A stretch of DNA of 64,000 nt, from positions 1,736,001 to 1,800,000 of the forward strand of contig NZ_CP073063.1 of assembly GCF_022654015.1 (NCBI RefSeq). Direction: 5' to 3'. The stretch comes from Brevundimonas diminuta (lineage in GTDB: Bacteria > Pseudomonadota > Alphaproteobacteria > Caulobacterales > Caulobacteraceae). This document shows positions 27,776-35,419 of this stretch, in pieces. Under the pieces are notes generated by a model. The model worked only from the letters and a program-made list of their open reading frames with translations. It made no database searches and was not told the DNA's origin. Within the stretch, counting starts at the first letter, position 1. Each line of letters begins with the position of its first letter. Both the position numbers and the translations under genes were made by a program.

Positions 27776-28972
27776 ATGCGTGCTTTGGAGGTTGGCGAGC
27801 GTCTTGATCTTCAGCGTGGGATGCTCGAGCTCAAGGTTAGCTCGGGAAAAAGCGCCCTGGGATCGGACATCTCGGCGCAGCTCGTTGCTCTCAGCGACAT
27901 GGGCGGCCTTGCCCCACAGTTCCCACCGCTATGCTTCAAGGATCGAGAGCAGCGGCCCGGCGCTAGGTTTGACGAGGCGGGCTTGATCCATCTCGATCTG
28001 GCTTCGATGCCCCCTGACGTCCACCGTCTCCTCGTCGTTCTGTACTTGAACAATCGTGCGTCGCCCGGGACTACCCTCAGCAGTGCGTCAGATGGGGCCC
28101 TACGCGCCCGGATCGGGAACTTCGCCACTTTCAGCCTCGCAATGGACCGGCGGGACGATGCGGCGACCATTCTTATCGAAGTCTATCGGAGAGGCGCGAC
28201 CTGGCGGGTGTACGCGAATGGTCAAGGTTTCGCTTTCGGGCTCTCGGCTATCGCTCGCGCACTCAACGCCCAACTGCCGCTTGATGACGCCTATTCCGGG
28301 GCCCGCGTCTCCGACCCTGTGCGCGACCAAAACGAGCGGATCGGGCCGCGTCTCCGGGGCGCGGCGAGCGGATCAGCCTTCGCCATCGGGCCAAGGCTAC
28401 TACTCACTAATCACCACGTGATAGAAAGCGCCTCTCACATCTCGGTCGCCGGCGTGGCTGGTGGCGGACGGGCGGATCTGCTGCTGGCGGACCCCGTCAA
28501 CGATATCGCATTGCTCCGCATCCATCACGACGCAGCCGCCTTTGCCCGATTCCGATCCTCGGGCGATGTAGACCTTGGCGAGGACATCATCGTTGCCGGT
28601 TTTCCACTTCAGGGCTTGCTGGGCACTGGTCCACAGGTATCCGGCGGCAATGTCTCGGCTTTGACGGGTATCGCGAATAATAGCGGGGTTCTCCAATTCA
28701 CAGCACCGATCGGCTCGGGGAGCAGCGGCGGGCCCATTCTAGACGCGTCGGGCGCCGTTGTCGGCTTAGTGAAGGCCGTGCTGCGGAATGATCTCGAGCA
28801 CGCACCGATCGCCCAAAACATAAACTTCGGCGTGAAAGCCGGCCTATTGCGCAGCTTCCTCCACGCTGGCGGCGCCAGTCCGTCGATGACCGCCGAGCAT
28901 CTCACCCGTTCTCGCGCGGAAGTCGCGAAGGATGCGCGCGCCTATCTTTATCTCGTCAACGTCGAATTCTGA
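27776..28972 (+). CDS. TerD-like domain fused to a trypsin-like serine protease
   Basis: 398 aa; AGGAA before the ATG. Residues 1-170 form a diverged TerD-like domain ending in GQGFAFGLSAIARALN. Residues ~195-370 are a chymotrypsin-fold protease: TNHHV (His214), DPVNDIALL (Asp243) and GSGSSGGP (Ser317) form an intact catalytic triad. There is no signal peptide, so this is a cytoplasmic protease, unlike the periplasmic HtrA/Deg proteins. The acidic Ca2+-loop is poor in its TerD part. It lies between terD and a DUF4236 gene. A stress- or Ca2+-controlled protease is the inferred role. Confidence 0.85.
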   Translation: MRALEVGERLDLQRGMLELKVSSGKSALGSDISAQLVALSDMGGLAPQFPPLCFKDREQRPGARFDEAGLIHLDLASMPPDVHRLLVVLYLNNRASPGTTLSSASDGALRARIGNFATFSLAMDRRDDAATILIEVYRRGATWRVYANGQGFAFGLSAIARALNAQLPLDDAYSGARVSDPVRDQNERIGPRLRGAASGSAFAIGPRLLLTNHHVIESASHISVAGVAGGGRADLLLADPVNDIALLRIHHDAAAFARFRSSGDVDLGEDIIVAGFPLQGLLGTGPQVSGGNVSALTGIANNSGVLQFTAPIGSGSSGGPILDASGAVVGLVKAVLRNDLEHAPIAQNINFGVKAGLLRSFLHAGGASPSMTAEHLTRSRAEVAKDARAYLYLVNVEF

Positions 28973-28987
28973 CGGCGGAGGAAGACG

Positions 28988-30130
28988 ATGGGTTTCCGGT
29001 TTTCCAAAAGAATCCGCCTTATGCCAGGCGTTCGGCTCAATGTGGGCCTCCGCGGTCTCTCAGTTTCCGCAGGACCTCGTGGAGCATCCGTCACGGTGGG
29101 CCCCAGGGGCGTCCACGGCAACGTTGGGCTGCCGGGCACCGGGCTGAGCTACCGTACCCGCCTAGACGCGCCGCCAAGTCGGAAAGTGGCAGGCCGCCGC
29201 GAAGTTGCAGCGGTTTCAGGACCTGTCTCTGACACGCGATCCCGCGCACCCGAGCGGATTCAACTCAGCTTTGTTGGAGCGGAACTCAAATATCGAGATG
29301 AGCACGGCATGCCTCTCGATGGGGCTGTCATCCAGATGGCCAAATCTGCCTTCCGCGATCAGATTAGGTCGGCGCTGGACGGACGCGCCGCCGATCTGAA
29401 CGCGCCGATTGACCTGCTGCAGGGTTTCTATTGCGCTACACCCGCCCCATCGCCCCCCGGACCGTTTCCGATGTCGAATGGATCGCCCTTCGCTGTCCCC
29501 AAGCCGCAACCGTCTGTCGACCCCAATGACCCTCGCGACTACCCCACGCGCCTGAGCGATTGGCGGATTGCGCAAGCGGCCCATACAGGCGAGCCGAACG
29601 AGGTCGATCTGGAAGCCATCGCCGAGCCAGTCCTAGCTCGCCTTGGGGCGATCACCTGGCCACGAGAAACCAATATTTCCGTCGACCTGGATCCGACGGG
29701 GCAGATTCTGCTGCTCGCGGTCGATTTGCCCGAACCTGAAGACATGCCGCGTGAGGAGTATGCGGTGGTCGCCAGGTCACTGACCCTGAAACAGACTGCA
29801 CTCAGCGGGAGGGCCCTGAACCGTCTTTACGTATCTCACGTCCACGGTCTGCTTTTCCGCGTCATTGGTGAAGCGATGGCGGCTCACGGTGCGTTCTCCC
29901 AGGTGAGGGTAGGGGCCTATTGCCAACGAACCGCGCCCTCCACCGCCCGCAGGGAAGACGTATGGATCGCGGAGATTGCCGTCGATCGGTCGCGCTGGGC
30001 GGAAATCGATTTTCGGAACCTCGTAGATCTTGATCCTGAACAAGCGCTGAAGCGCTTTGAGCCCCGCATTCTTGTAACCGCGGCGGGTGTTTTTCGACCC
30101 ATAAAGGTCAGCCGTGATTTCAGTCTCTGA
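28988..30130 (+). CDS. DUF4236-domain protein
   Basis: 380 aa; GGAGGAAG before the ATG. The N-terminal ~55 residues (GFRFSKRIRLMPGVRLNVGL, GASVTVGPRG, VGLPGTGLSY) are the DUF4236 beta domain. The remaining ~320 residues are an unassigned domain with a Pro-rich insert near residue 155. It has no membrane segment. It lies 15 bp after the protease gene and its end overlaps the next gene by 17 bp, so it is part of the ter operon. The function of DUF4236 is unknown. Confidence 0.75.
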   Translation: MGFRFSKRIRLMPGVRLNVGLRGLSVSAGPRGASVTVGPRGVHGNVGLPGTGLSYRTRLDAPPSRKVAGRREVAAVSGPVSDTRSRAPERIQLSFVGAELKYRDEHGMPLDGAVIQMAKSAFRDQIRSALDGRAADLNAPIDLLQGFYCATPAPSPPGPFPMSNGSPFAVPKPQPSVDPNDPRDYPTRLSDWRIAQAAHTGEPNEVDLEAIAEPVLARLGAITWPRETNISVDLDPTGQILLLAVDLPEPEDMPREEYAVVARSLTLKQTALSGRALNRLYVSHVHGLLFRVIGEAMAAHGAFSQVRVGAYCQRTAPSTARREDVWIAEIAVDRSRWAEIDFRNLVDLDPEQALKRFEPRILVTAAGVFRPIKVSRDFSL

Positions 30131-31307
30131 GTACGATCTTGTCCCGCCGTCGGGCGTCAGAGCGGCTGACGCCAGCTTCAGCGTGCCGATGACGGGTGGT
30201 GTTTTGTCCGGTCGGGTGGACTGTTCTGACAGGCCGCTATCGGACCTGTGTGATTTCGCCGCCAGACGGAACACGAAGCGCGGTTTTCTTATCCTCTCAC
30301 ACGTTTTGGGGCGGCATCTGCCGTCGCGGCCGAGCGACATGGAGGCGGCTTCGTCGCAGCTCGCCAGAGCGCTTGTTAACGCTGAACCTCGGTTAGATGG
30401 GCCGCTCCTGTTCGTCGGTCTTGCTGAGACCGCCGTCTGTCTTGGGCAGTCGGTTTTTCACACCTTCGTCGATCACACCGGCCGCGCCGACGCACTTTTC
30501 AGCCATTCGACCCGGCAGCGGATCGATGCGGATGTGATGGCGCGGTTTGAGGAGCCGCATAGCCACGCCTCCGCGCACCTGATCTACTTACCTGACGATC
30601 CCGCCCATCAAGCCTTAGCGCGCTCCGCCCGCACGCTCGTTCTCGTAGACGACGAGATCACAACCGGAGCGACGCTGCGCAACCTGGCGCTGGAGGTGTT
30701 GAAGGTCAGTCCCGCGATCGAAAAGATCTTCATGCTTTCGTTCACGGATTGGTCTGGCGACACCGCAAATCTCAACCGGATGCCCGTTCCCACGCGGTCG
30801 ATCAGTCTATTAAGTGGTTCCTTGTCCTGGCGCCCGGATGCAGCGTTTCGCGAAGCTCACTCGGTTACGCCCGAGGCAGCGCGTAGCGCGCTCGGCCACC
30901 TAACGTCACACAAAAACTTTGGACGGTTGGGTACGCAAGGGCCGACACCAGATCTATCCACGCTTGCTCGCGCACTCTCGGGACCGGTACCAGAGAAATT
31001 CTTCATCGTGGGCACGGGCGAGTTCGCCCACACACCTTACCTGCTCGGGCTAGCCCTGGAGCGGTTGGGCCAAGACGTTATCATGCAGGCGACGACCCGA
31101 AGCCCGATCAGGGTCGGCGGACCGATAACGTCTTCGCTGATGTTTCGGGACAACTATCAGACGGGCGTTCCCAACTACCTATACAATATCGAGGCCTCTG
31201 CCGGCCGAAGGGTACTAATATGCCATGAGACTCCTCCGGGTTCGATCGACGAGCGGTTGGTTAGAGCCCTCCACGGCGAGTGCTTGTATTTTGGAGACCC
31301 GGCATGA
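30114..31307 (+). CDS. Phosphoribosyltransferase-TRSP protein of the ter cluster
   Basis: 397 aa from a GTG at 30114 (AAAGG upstream) inside the end of the previous gene. The PRPP-binding loop LVLVDDEITTGATL lies near residue 180, so the N-terminal half is a type I PRTase fold (PRTase_2 type). The C-terminal half (FFIVGTGEFAHTPYLLGLAL, then VLICHETPPGSID) matches the TRSP domain that accompanies it in ter-associated operons. Published comparative work proposes nucleotide-like product synthesis for this gene set, but the product is unknown. The stop overlaps the next ATG (ATGA). Confidence 0.8.
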   Translation: MISVSEYDLVPPSGVRAADASFSVPMTGGVLSGRVDCSDRPLSDLCDFAARRNTKRGFLILSHVLGRHLPSRPSDMEAASSQLARALVNAEPRLDGPLLFVGLAETAVCLGQSVFHTFVDHTGRADALFSHSTRQRIDADVMARFEEPHSHASAHLIYLPDDPAHQALARSARTLVLVDDEITTGATLRNLALEVLKVSPAIEKIFMLSFTDWSGDTANLNRMPVPTRSISLLSGSLSWRPDAAFREAHSVTPEAARSALGHLTSHKNFGRLGTQGPTPDLSTLARALSGPVPEKFFIVGTGEFAHTPYLLGLALERLGQDVIMQATTRSPIRVGGPITSSLMFRDNYQTGVPNYLYNIEASAGRRVLICHETPPGSIDERLVRALHGECLYFGDPA

Positions 31308-32083
31308 TTACCGCCGTCGCGCTGGTTGATCTCGACGACACGTTGTTTCAGACACGGCGTAAGTGCCCTGTGGGCTTGCCAGCGGAATCGTTGACGCCGT
31401 TTAGCTATACGGCAGAAGGTGAGGCCATCAGCTTCGCTACTCCGAAGCAGGTCTCCTTAATCCGGTGGCTAGAGAACCATACCTATTTGATAGTCGTGAC
31501 GGCGCGCAGCACCGACGCCCTGACCCGAACCCGCATTCGATACAGAAGAGCCGTCGTCGCCCATGGCGGGGGTATCGTGGATCATCATCCCGGTCTGACG
31601 GCTCCCGATCGTCGCTTTCGCGCGGCCTGGCGGCGGCGGATGTGCGAGACCCTGAATTTCGAAGCCGATCTCGACCAGATGGTCGTCCGTATCCAGAGCG
31701 AAGCTGAGCGGATTGGCGTTGGGGTGCGCGTTCGTGTGATTTCTGAAGACGGCGTAGCGCTTTACGTTGTCGCAAAACATGCGCTTGCCGATGGGAACGA
31801 TCTGGAGCTTCAGGCGGCGTGCGCCCCTTTGGTCGCCGACTGTCCGCCGGGCTGGACCGTCCATTCCAACGGCAACAATATCGCATTCCTACCCCCCGGC
31901 TTGGGCAAGGCGCTCGCTGTGGAATGGTTGTTGCCGCAGCTCCGTGATGAACTCGCCGACTTGCCGATCCTGGGCATCGGCGACAGTCTAACGGACGCGC
32001 CCTTCATGTCCCTATGCGATCTCGCAATTACCCCGACCGCATCGCAGCTCTGGGCGAAACTCGCGGGGGCCGGCTCTTCATGA
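31304..32083 (+). CDS. HAD-superfamily hydrolase of the ter cluster
   Basis: 259 aa, ATG overlapping the previous stop. Motif I is ALVDLDDTLF at the N-terminus (nucleophile Asp), motif II VVTARS, motif III a Lys in PGLGKALAVEWL, and motif IV LGIGDSLTDAPFM; the set is complete and typical of Cof-type HAD phosphatases. It probably dephosphorylates the product of the neighbouring PRTase. The stop overlaps the next start (ATGA). Substrate unknown. Confidence 0.88.
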   Translation: MITAVALVDLDDTLFQTRRKCPVGLPAESLTPFSYTAEGEAISFATPKQVSLIRWLENHTYLIVVTARSTDALTRTRIRYRRAVVAHGGGIVDHHPGLTAPDRRFRAAWRRRMCETLNFEADLDQMVVRIQSEAERIGVGVRVRVISEDGVALYVVAKHALADGNDLELQAACAPLVADCPPGWTVHSNGNNIAFLPPGLGKALAVEWLLPQLRDELADLPILGIGDSLTDAPFMSLCDLAITPTASQLWAKLAGAGSS

Positions 32084-33165
32084 ACCCCGCAGGACTGCAC
32101 GGCAGCTACGACGCAAACGACGTTCTGTTTCTGCTGAAGCCGCTCGATATCTCCTTCACGCCAGTAGCCGAGAAGGAGCGCTTGATCCAGACGCGAGCGA
32201 AACACTACTCCGAGATGATCTCTCCCGAGTTTGCGCCTGACCAAACCTATATGGACATCTACCGGCATGCGCTTCTGGAGAATGGTCCGAAGCTTGCTCA
32301 GCATATCAACACGCTGGCTGACGAGCTGGCGCAGCGGTCGGCTTCTGGCGCTAGGCTGGCAATCGTATCTCTCGTTCGCGCCGGAACGCCCATCGGGGTT
32401 TTGCTAAACCGCGCCCTGCGACGGCGCGGCAGGGCCGCGACCCATTATTCGGTCAGCATAATTAGGGGGCGAGGTATCGATCTGAACGCCATGCGTTCGA
32501 TCCTTCGGGATCACGCACCCTCCGACGTGATCTTCGTAGATGGCTGGACGGGCAAGGGCGCAATCGCGGGGGAGCTCCGCAGCTCCCGCGGCGCGATCGC
32601 GGCTGGCGTCGAACCGTTCCTCACCGTCGTGGCCGACCCCGCCGGGTGTGCCGATCTCGCTGCGACGGGCGAGGACTATCTAATCCCGTCCGGCATCCTC
32701 AACGGCATCGTCTCGGGGCTTGTCAGCCGCTCGATCCTGAATGACCAAATCGGAGACGGCGATTTCCACGGATGCAAACTGCTAACGCATCTGATTGACT
32801 CTGACGTGACGCGCGATTTTGTCGAGCAGATCGATGGCTTGGCGCGCGAGGTCGGTCCGCAGATGACCCGGCGATGGTCAACCGAGCTGGCATCTGACCT
32901 TCGCGACCAGAGCCGGATGTTGATCGAGGGCATCGCTAACCGCTATCAAGTGAGTGACCTTAATCGCCTGAAGCCAGGTATAGCGGAGTCGACGCGCGCC
33001 GTGTTGCGTCGTGTCCCCGAACGATTGCTGATCTCCGATCATGAGGACTCTGCCCTCAAGCCCCTATTGCATTTGGCAAATGAGCGTGGCGTTCTGGTTG
33101 AATTGATGGCAACTAGCTCGGTGTATAAGGCGATCGCGCTCATCACGTCGGGAAGCGACGCGTAG
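32080..33165 (+). CDS. StiP-family (PRTase-like) protein of the ter cluster
   Basis: 361 aa from the ATG at 32080, overlapping the HAD stop. GSYDANDVLFLLKPLDI at the N-terminus is the StiP-family signature; IVSLVRAGTPIGVLL, HYSVSIIRGRGID and VIFVDGWTGKGAI follow, the last resembling a PRPP loop. The family is annotated either as cysteine protease StiP or as a phosphoribosyltransferase; here the PRTase reading is favoured by the loop. It belongs to the conserved PRTase-HAD-StiP trio of ter operons. A 122-bp gap separates it from the last cluster gene. Confidence 0.75.
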   Translation: MNPAGLHGSYDANDVLFLLKPLDISFTPVAEKERLIQTRAKHYSEMISPEFAPDQTYMDIYRHALLENGPKLAQHINTLADELAQRSASGARLAIVSLVRAGTPIGVLLNRALRRRGRAATHYSVSIIRGRGIDLNAMRSILRDHAPSDVIFVDGWTGKGAIAGELRSSRGAIAAGVEPFLTVVADPAGCADLAATGEDYLIPSGILNGIVSGLVSRSILNDQIGDGDFHGCKLLTHLIDSDVTRDFVEQIDGLAREVGPQMTRRWSTELASDLRDQSRMLIEGIANRYQVSDLNRLKPGIAESTRAVLRRVPERLLISDHEDSALKPLLHLANERGVLVELMATSSVYKAIALITSGSDA

Positions 33166-33287
33166 GACTGAATCGGGGCGACCAACCTTAAGACCTAGGG
33201 TCGCTGACGAGTTGCTAAAAGATGGGCTCGACCCGGACATCAGCGTGAAAAGCACACCGCGATATCCGGCGTGCAGGGGGGACGTAA

Positions 33288-33779
33288 ATGGATTCAAATC
33301 GATACGGCTGGTATTACGGTAAGACCAACATGCCGATCTGGATATTTCTGACGCCTGGGCGCTGGTGGGCGGAATTGGAATTCCATCTTGCGGGCAATGG
33401 GCGGCTGTTCCTTTCGGGCCGGCGCCGGCGCTCAGTGGTTTGGCACCTGCTTTATACGCTTCTATTCTACGGTCTGCTGTTGGCAGGCATCGTCTACGTC
33501 GTTGGCGGAGCTTTCCGCTCGAGTGACCCGACGGCTGTGCCCGCCGCCTCGCGTGCAGCTGACGATTTGCCTAGGTCAGAACGGGTGGAAGACGCTTCCC
33601 CGAGTCCGGTGCCGGAGACTGTGCCGGTAGAGGCGACCTATGAGGAGGTCCTGGCACCTGCGGAGCCAGCCGCCCCTGAGCCGATCCTAACAAAGCCCGT
33701 CGACAATCCAAATTCGCCTTCTGAGCGGGAGCAAGCCGCTGAAGCCAGCGCGTCGGATTCTCTAGACGACCTCTATTGA
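33288..33779 (+). CDS. Small membrane protein at the end of the ter cluster
   Basis: 163 aa; GGGGGGACG before the ATG. One hydrophobic segment (LLYTLLFYGLLLAGIVYVVG) follows a basic RRRR cluster, so the N-terminus is likely cytoplasmic. The remaining ~90 residues are a Pro/Glu/Ala-rich acidic tail, probably unstructured and periplasmic. No family is recognised. It may be an envelope partner for the Ter complex or an independent gene. Confidence 0.6.
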   Translation: MDSNRYGWYYGKTNMPIWIFLTPGRWWAELEFHLAGNGRLFLSGRRRRSVVWHLLYTLLFYGLLLAGIVYVVGGAFRSSDPTAVPAASRAADDLPRSERVEDASPSPVPETVPVEATYEEVLAPAEPAAPEPILTKPVDNPNSPSEREQAAEASASDSLDDLY

Positions 33780-33916
33780 TGGCCTAAAGCACGCTCGTGG
33801 CGGACGCGTCTGGAGCACGAAGGCTATTCCCTGGTTCCGGAGGCGTCTCGCCAGCATCTTTACAATTGGCTTGGCGGCCGCGGTCGTCGCGCTGCTGAAG
33901 CCCGCGCAAGTCAGCC

Positions 33917-34132
33917 ATGACGGATCCCACCGAGGCGATTTCATCGCCGTCCACCGATCAGAGGGCAGGCGCGTTTTGGGGACGAGTCTTCGGCGTCACC
34001 GACGGCGATACGATCAAAGTCTTTGTCGACGGGACGCGGTCGGCGACGATCAGACCCGCGGAAATCGATGCGATGGAGCGGCGAAAAAGAGGCATCCCGG
34101 TCGCTCAGGGTAGATCGGGAAGAACACACTGA
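33917..34132 (+). pseudogene. Truncated thermonuclease (SNase-like) remnant
   Basis: A 71-codon reading contains GRVFGVTDGDTIKVF and IRPAEIDAMERR, the start of a staphylococcal-nuclease-like domain (DGDT and IDA motifs), but the other ~80 residues of the domain with the catalytic Arg/Glu are missing. Its TGA is the final three bases of repeat copy 6, so the coding sequence runs into the repeat and stops there. In another frame just upstream, LASIFTIGLAAAVVALL looks like the original signal segment, so the remnant also appears frameshifted. This is not a working enzyme. Confidence 0.65.
34105..34132 (+). repeat. Module-boundary palindrome, copy 6
   Basis: Flanked by CGC and GCG, giving perfect outer arms CGCTCAG and CTGAGCG; inner left arm GGTA, inner right CACA. 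It forms the 3' end of the truncated SNase reading. Confidence 0.85.
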
Positions 34133-34225
34133 GCGTTTCGTCGCTGGATGCTAGCTCCAGCGGACGTACGACCGATCCTGTCGTGGGCATGCTGCAGATT
34201 GAGTTCGCACAGGACGAGAGCTCAA

Positions 34226-34504
34226 ATGGACGACGCAAAAACGCTTGAGACGCTGGTTCTCGATCACAACGAGTGGCGTGGACTGAAGCAGCTGTCGAAC
34301 GCGATGAGCGAGTTTGAGCCGCTGGCCAAGCGAGCGCGCTTGGGGCCGGTTATTGCAGACAGGCTCGTGGCTATGACGCTCGCGGAAAAAGGCGACGTCT
34401 CTGAGCGATACGTCGGCATAGGATATGAGGTCGGTTACAAGCTCACCGAGCTGGGGTGGGCCGTACTCTATCGCGGACGACGGCCCCATTCCCGTCGAAC
34501 GTAG
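34226..34504 (+). CDS. Small 92-aa protein, sole gene of its module
   Basis: ATG at 34226 with GAGAG upstream. The protein is helical, with LDHNEWRGLKQLSNAMSEF at the front and GYEVGYKLTELGWAVLYR at the end, the latter resembling the last helix and wing of a winged-helix protein. That suggests DNA binding, but I do not recognise the family. It lies alone between repeat copies 6 and 7; copy 7 starts 5 bp after its stop. It could be a regulator or an antitoxin-like factor. Confidence 0.55.
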   Translation: MDDAKTLETLVLDHNEWRGLKQLSNAMSEFEPLAKRARLGPVIADRLVAMTLAEKGDVSERYVGIGYEVGYKLTELGWAVLYRGRRPHSRRT

Positions 34505-34509
34505 CTGTC

Positions 34510-34537
34510 TGGGTGTACAACTGGAAAAATGTACTGA
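34510..34537 (+). repeat. Module-boundary palindrome, copy 7
   Basis: Variant with left arm TGGGTGTA and right arm TGTACTGA; spacer GGAAAA. It begins 5 bp after the stop of the 92-aa gene. Confidence 0.75.
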
Positions 34538-34585
34538 GAAGGCTAAGCCTAGGGCGTCGGCTATTGGGCGGAACGCGAGGACGTG

Positions 34586-35308
34586 ATGGTAGCGAAAAGT
34601 CTCGATGAGGTCCGGGCGGCGTTTAAGGACGACAAACTGGCGGCTACTTTTGGACGTCGCTTCATGGAAGCCTACGCATCGAGCGCATTTGGGGTCCTAC
34701 CCAAAAGAGAGATCGATTTGGTGATCTTCTCGTTCCTCATTGAAAACGATGTCGTTGATGCCGACGGCTCAATGTATCGGCTCGCCAGGGCTCTCAACCT
34801 GACGCCAGCGCGAGCTCGTTCTTTGCTCTTCGAGCACCAGCTTCGGAACGTGTCTGAGGCCGACACTGATCACGCTGTGATGATGGCGCTAACCACCTCC
34901 AAATATTGGAAGGATGGTTCCAACGTAAGTTTCGGCGTAACGTCGCCGCTTATCAAGGCAGCGATCACTGGCAAGATGCAGGATCGTGGCGTCTTTGCCA
35001 ATGTCACTTTGAGTGGCGACATTCTGAAGATTGACCCCGGCCATTTTGCCGAGGTGTTGAACAGCCTTCTGCCGGCATCACGCGCGGAGCAGCTGGCAAA
35101 GCATCTCCAGAAGAAAGGGGTACTCACTCAAGGCGAGCTCCGTACCGCTCTAAATGCCGTGCTCACGACCGGTGCCAATGAGGTCGTTTCCAAGGGAGCT
35201 TCAGCGACGTTCGATGCGGCGCTCAAAGGGATCAAAGCGCTGACAACCGGCGAGGGCGACTTGTCAGAGCTAGCCGGCATGCTCGTTAGTGCGCTGGACG
35301 CAATATGA
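34586..35308 (+). CDS. Unrecognised 240-aa helical protein, sole gene of its module
   Basis: ATG at 34586 with GAGG 5 bp upstream; a GTG directly before it is an alternative. VLPKREIDLVIFSFLIEND followed by ARALNLTPARARSLLFEH near residue 75 suggests a helix-turn-helix or similar N-terminal domain. The C-terminal third is Ala/Leu-rich helix, possibly amphipathic (GELRTALNAVLTTGANEVV). No catalytic motif is visible. A single-gene module placed between two repeats in a defence-rich island makes a stand-alone immune or toxin role worth testing. Confidence 0.65.
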   Translation: MVAKSLDEVRAAFKDDKLAATFGRRFMEAYASSAFGVLPKREIDLVIFSFLIENDVVDADGSMYRLARALNLTPARARSLLFEHQLRNVSEADTDHAVMMALTTSKYWKDGSNVSFGVTSPLIKAAITGKMQDRGVFANVTLSGDILKIDPGHFAEVLNSLLPASRAEQLAKHLQKKGVLTQGELRTALNAVLTTGANEVVSKGASATFDAALKGIKALTTGEGDLSELAGMLVSALDAI

Positions 35309-35369
35309 TAGCCCGAGACTGAACTAAAGCCTTGGTGCCTACGAGCGCCGTACTAGCCAAGGTGGCGTC

Positions 35370-35394
35370 TGGGTGTCTATCCGGAAAACTGAGC
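35370..35394 (+). repeat. Module-boundary palindrome, copy 8 (degenerate)
   Basis: Same left part as copy 7 (TGGGTGT, spacer CCGGAAAA), then CTGAGC directly, as if about five bases of the right arm were deleted. It lies 61 bp after the 240-aa gene and 25 bp before hsdM. Confidence 0.5.
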
Positions 35395-35419
35395 TTAGCG
35401 GTTTGGCGCGTCTTGACCA

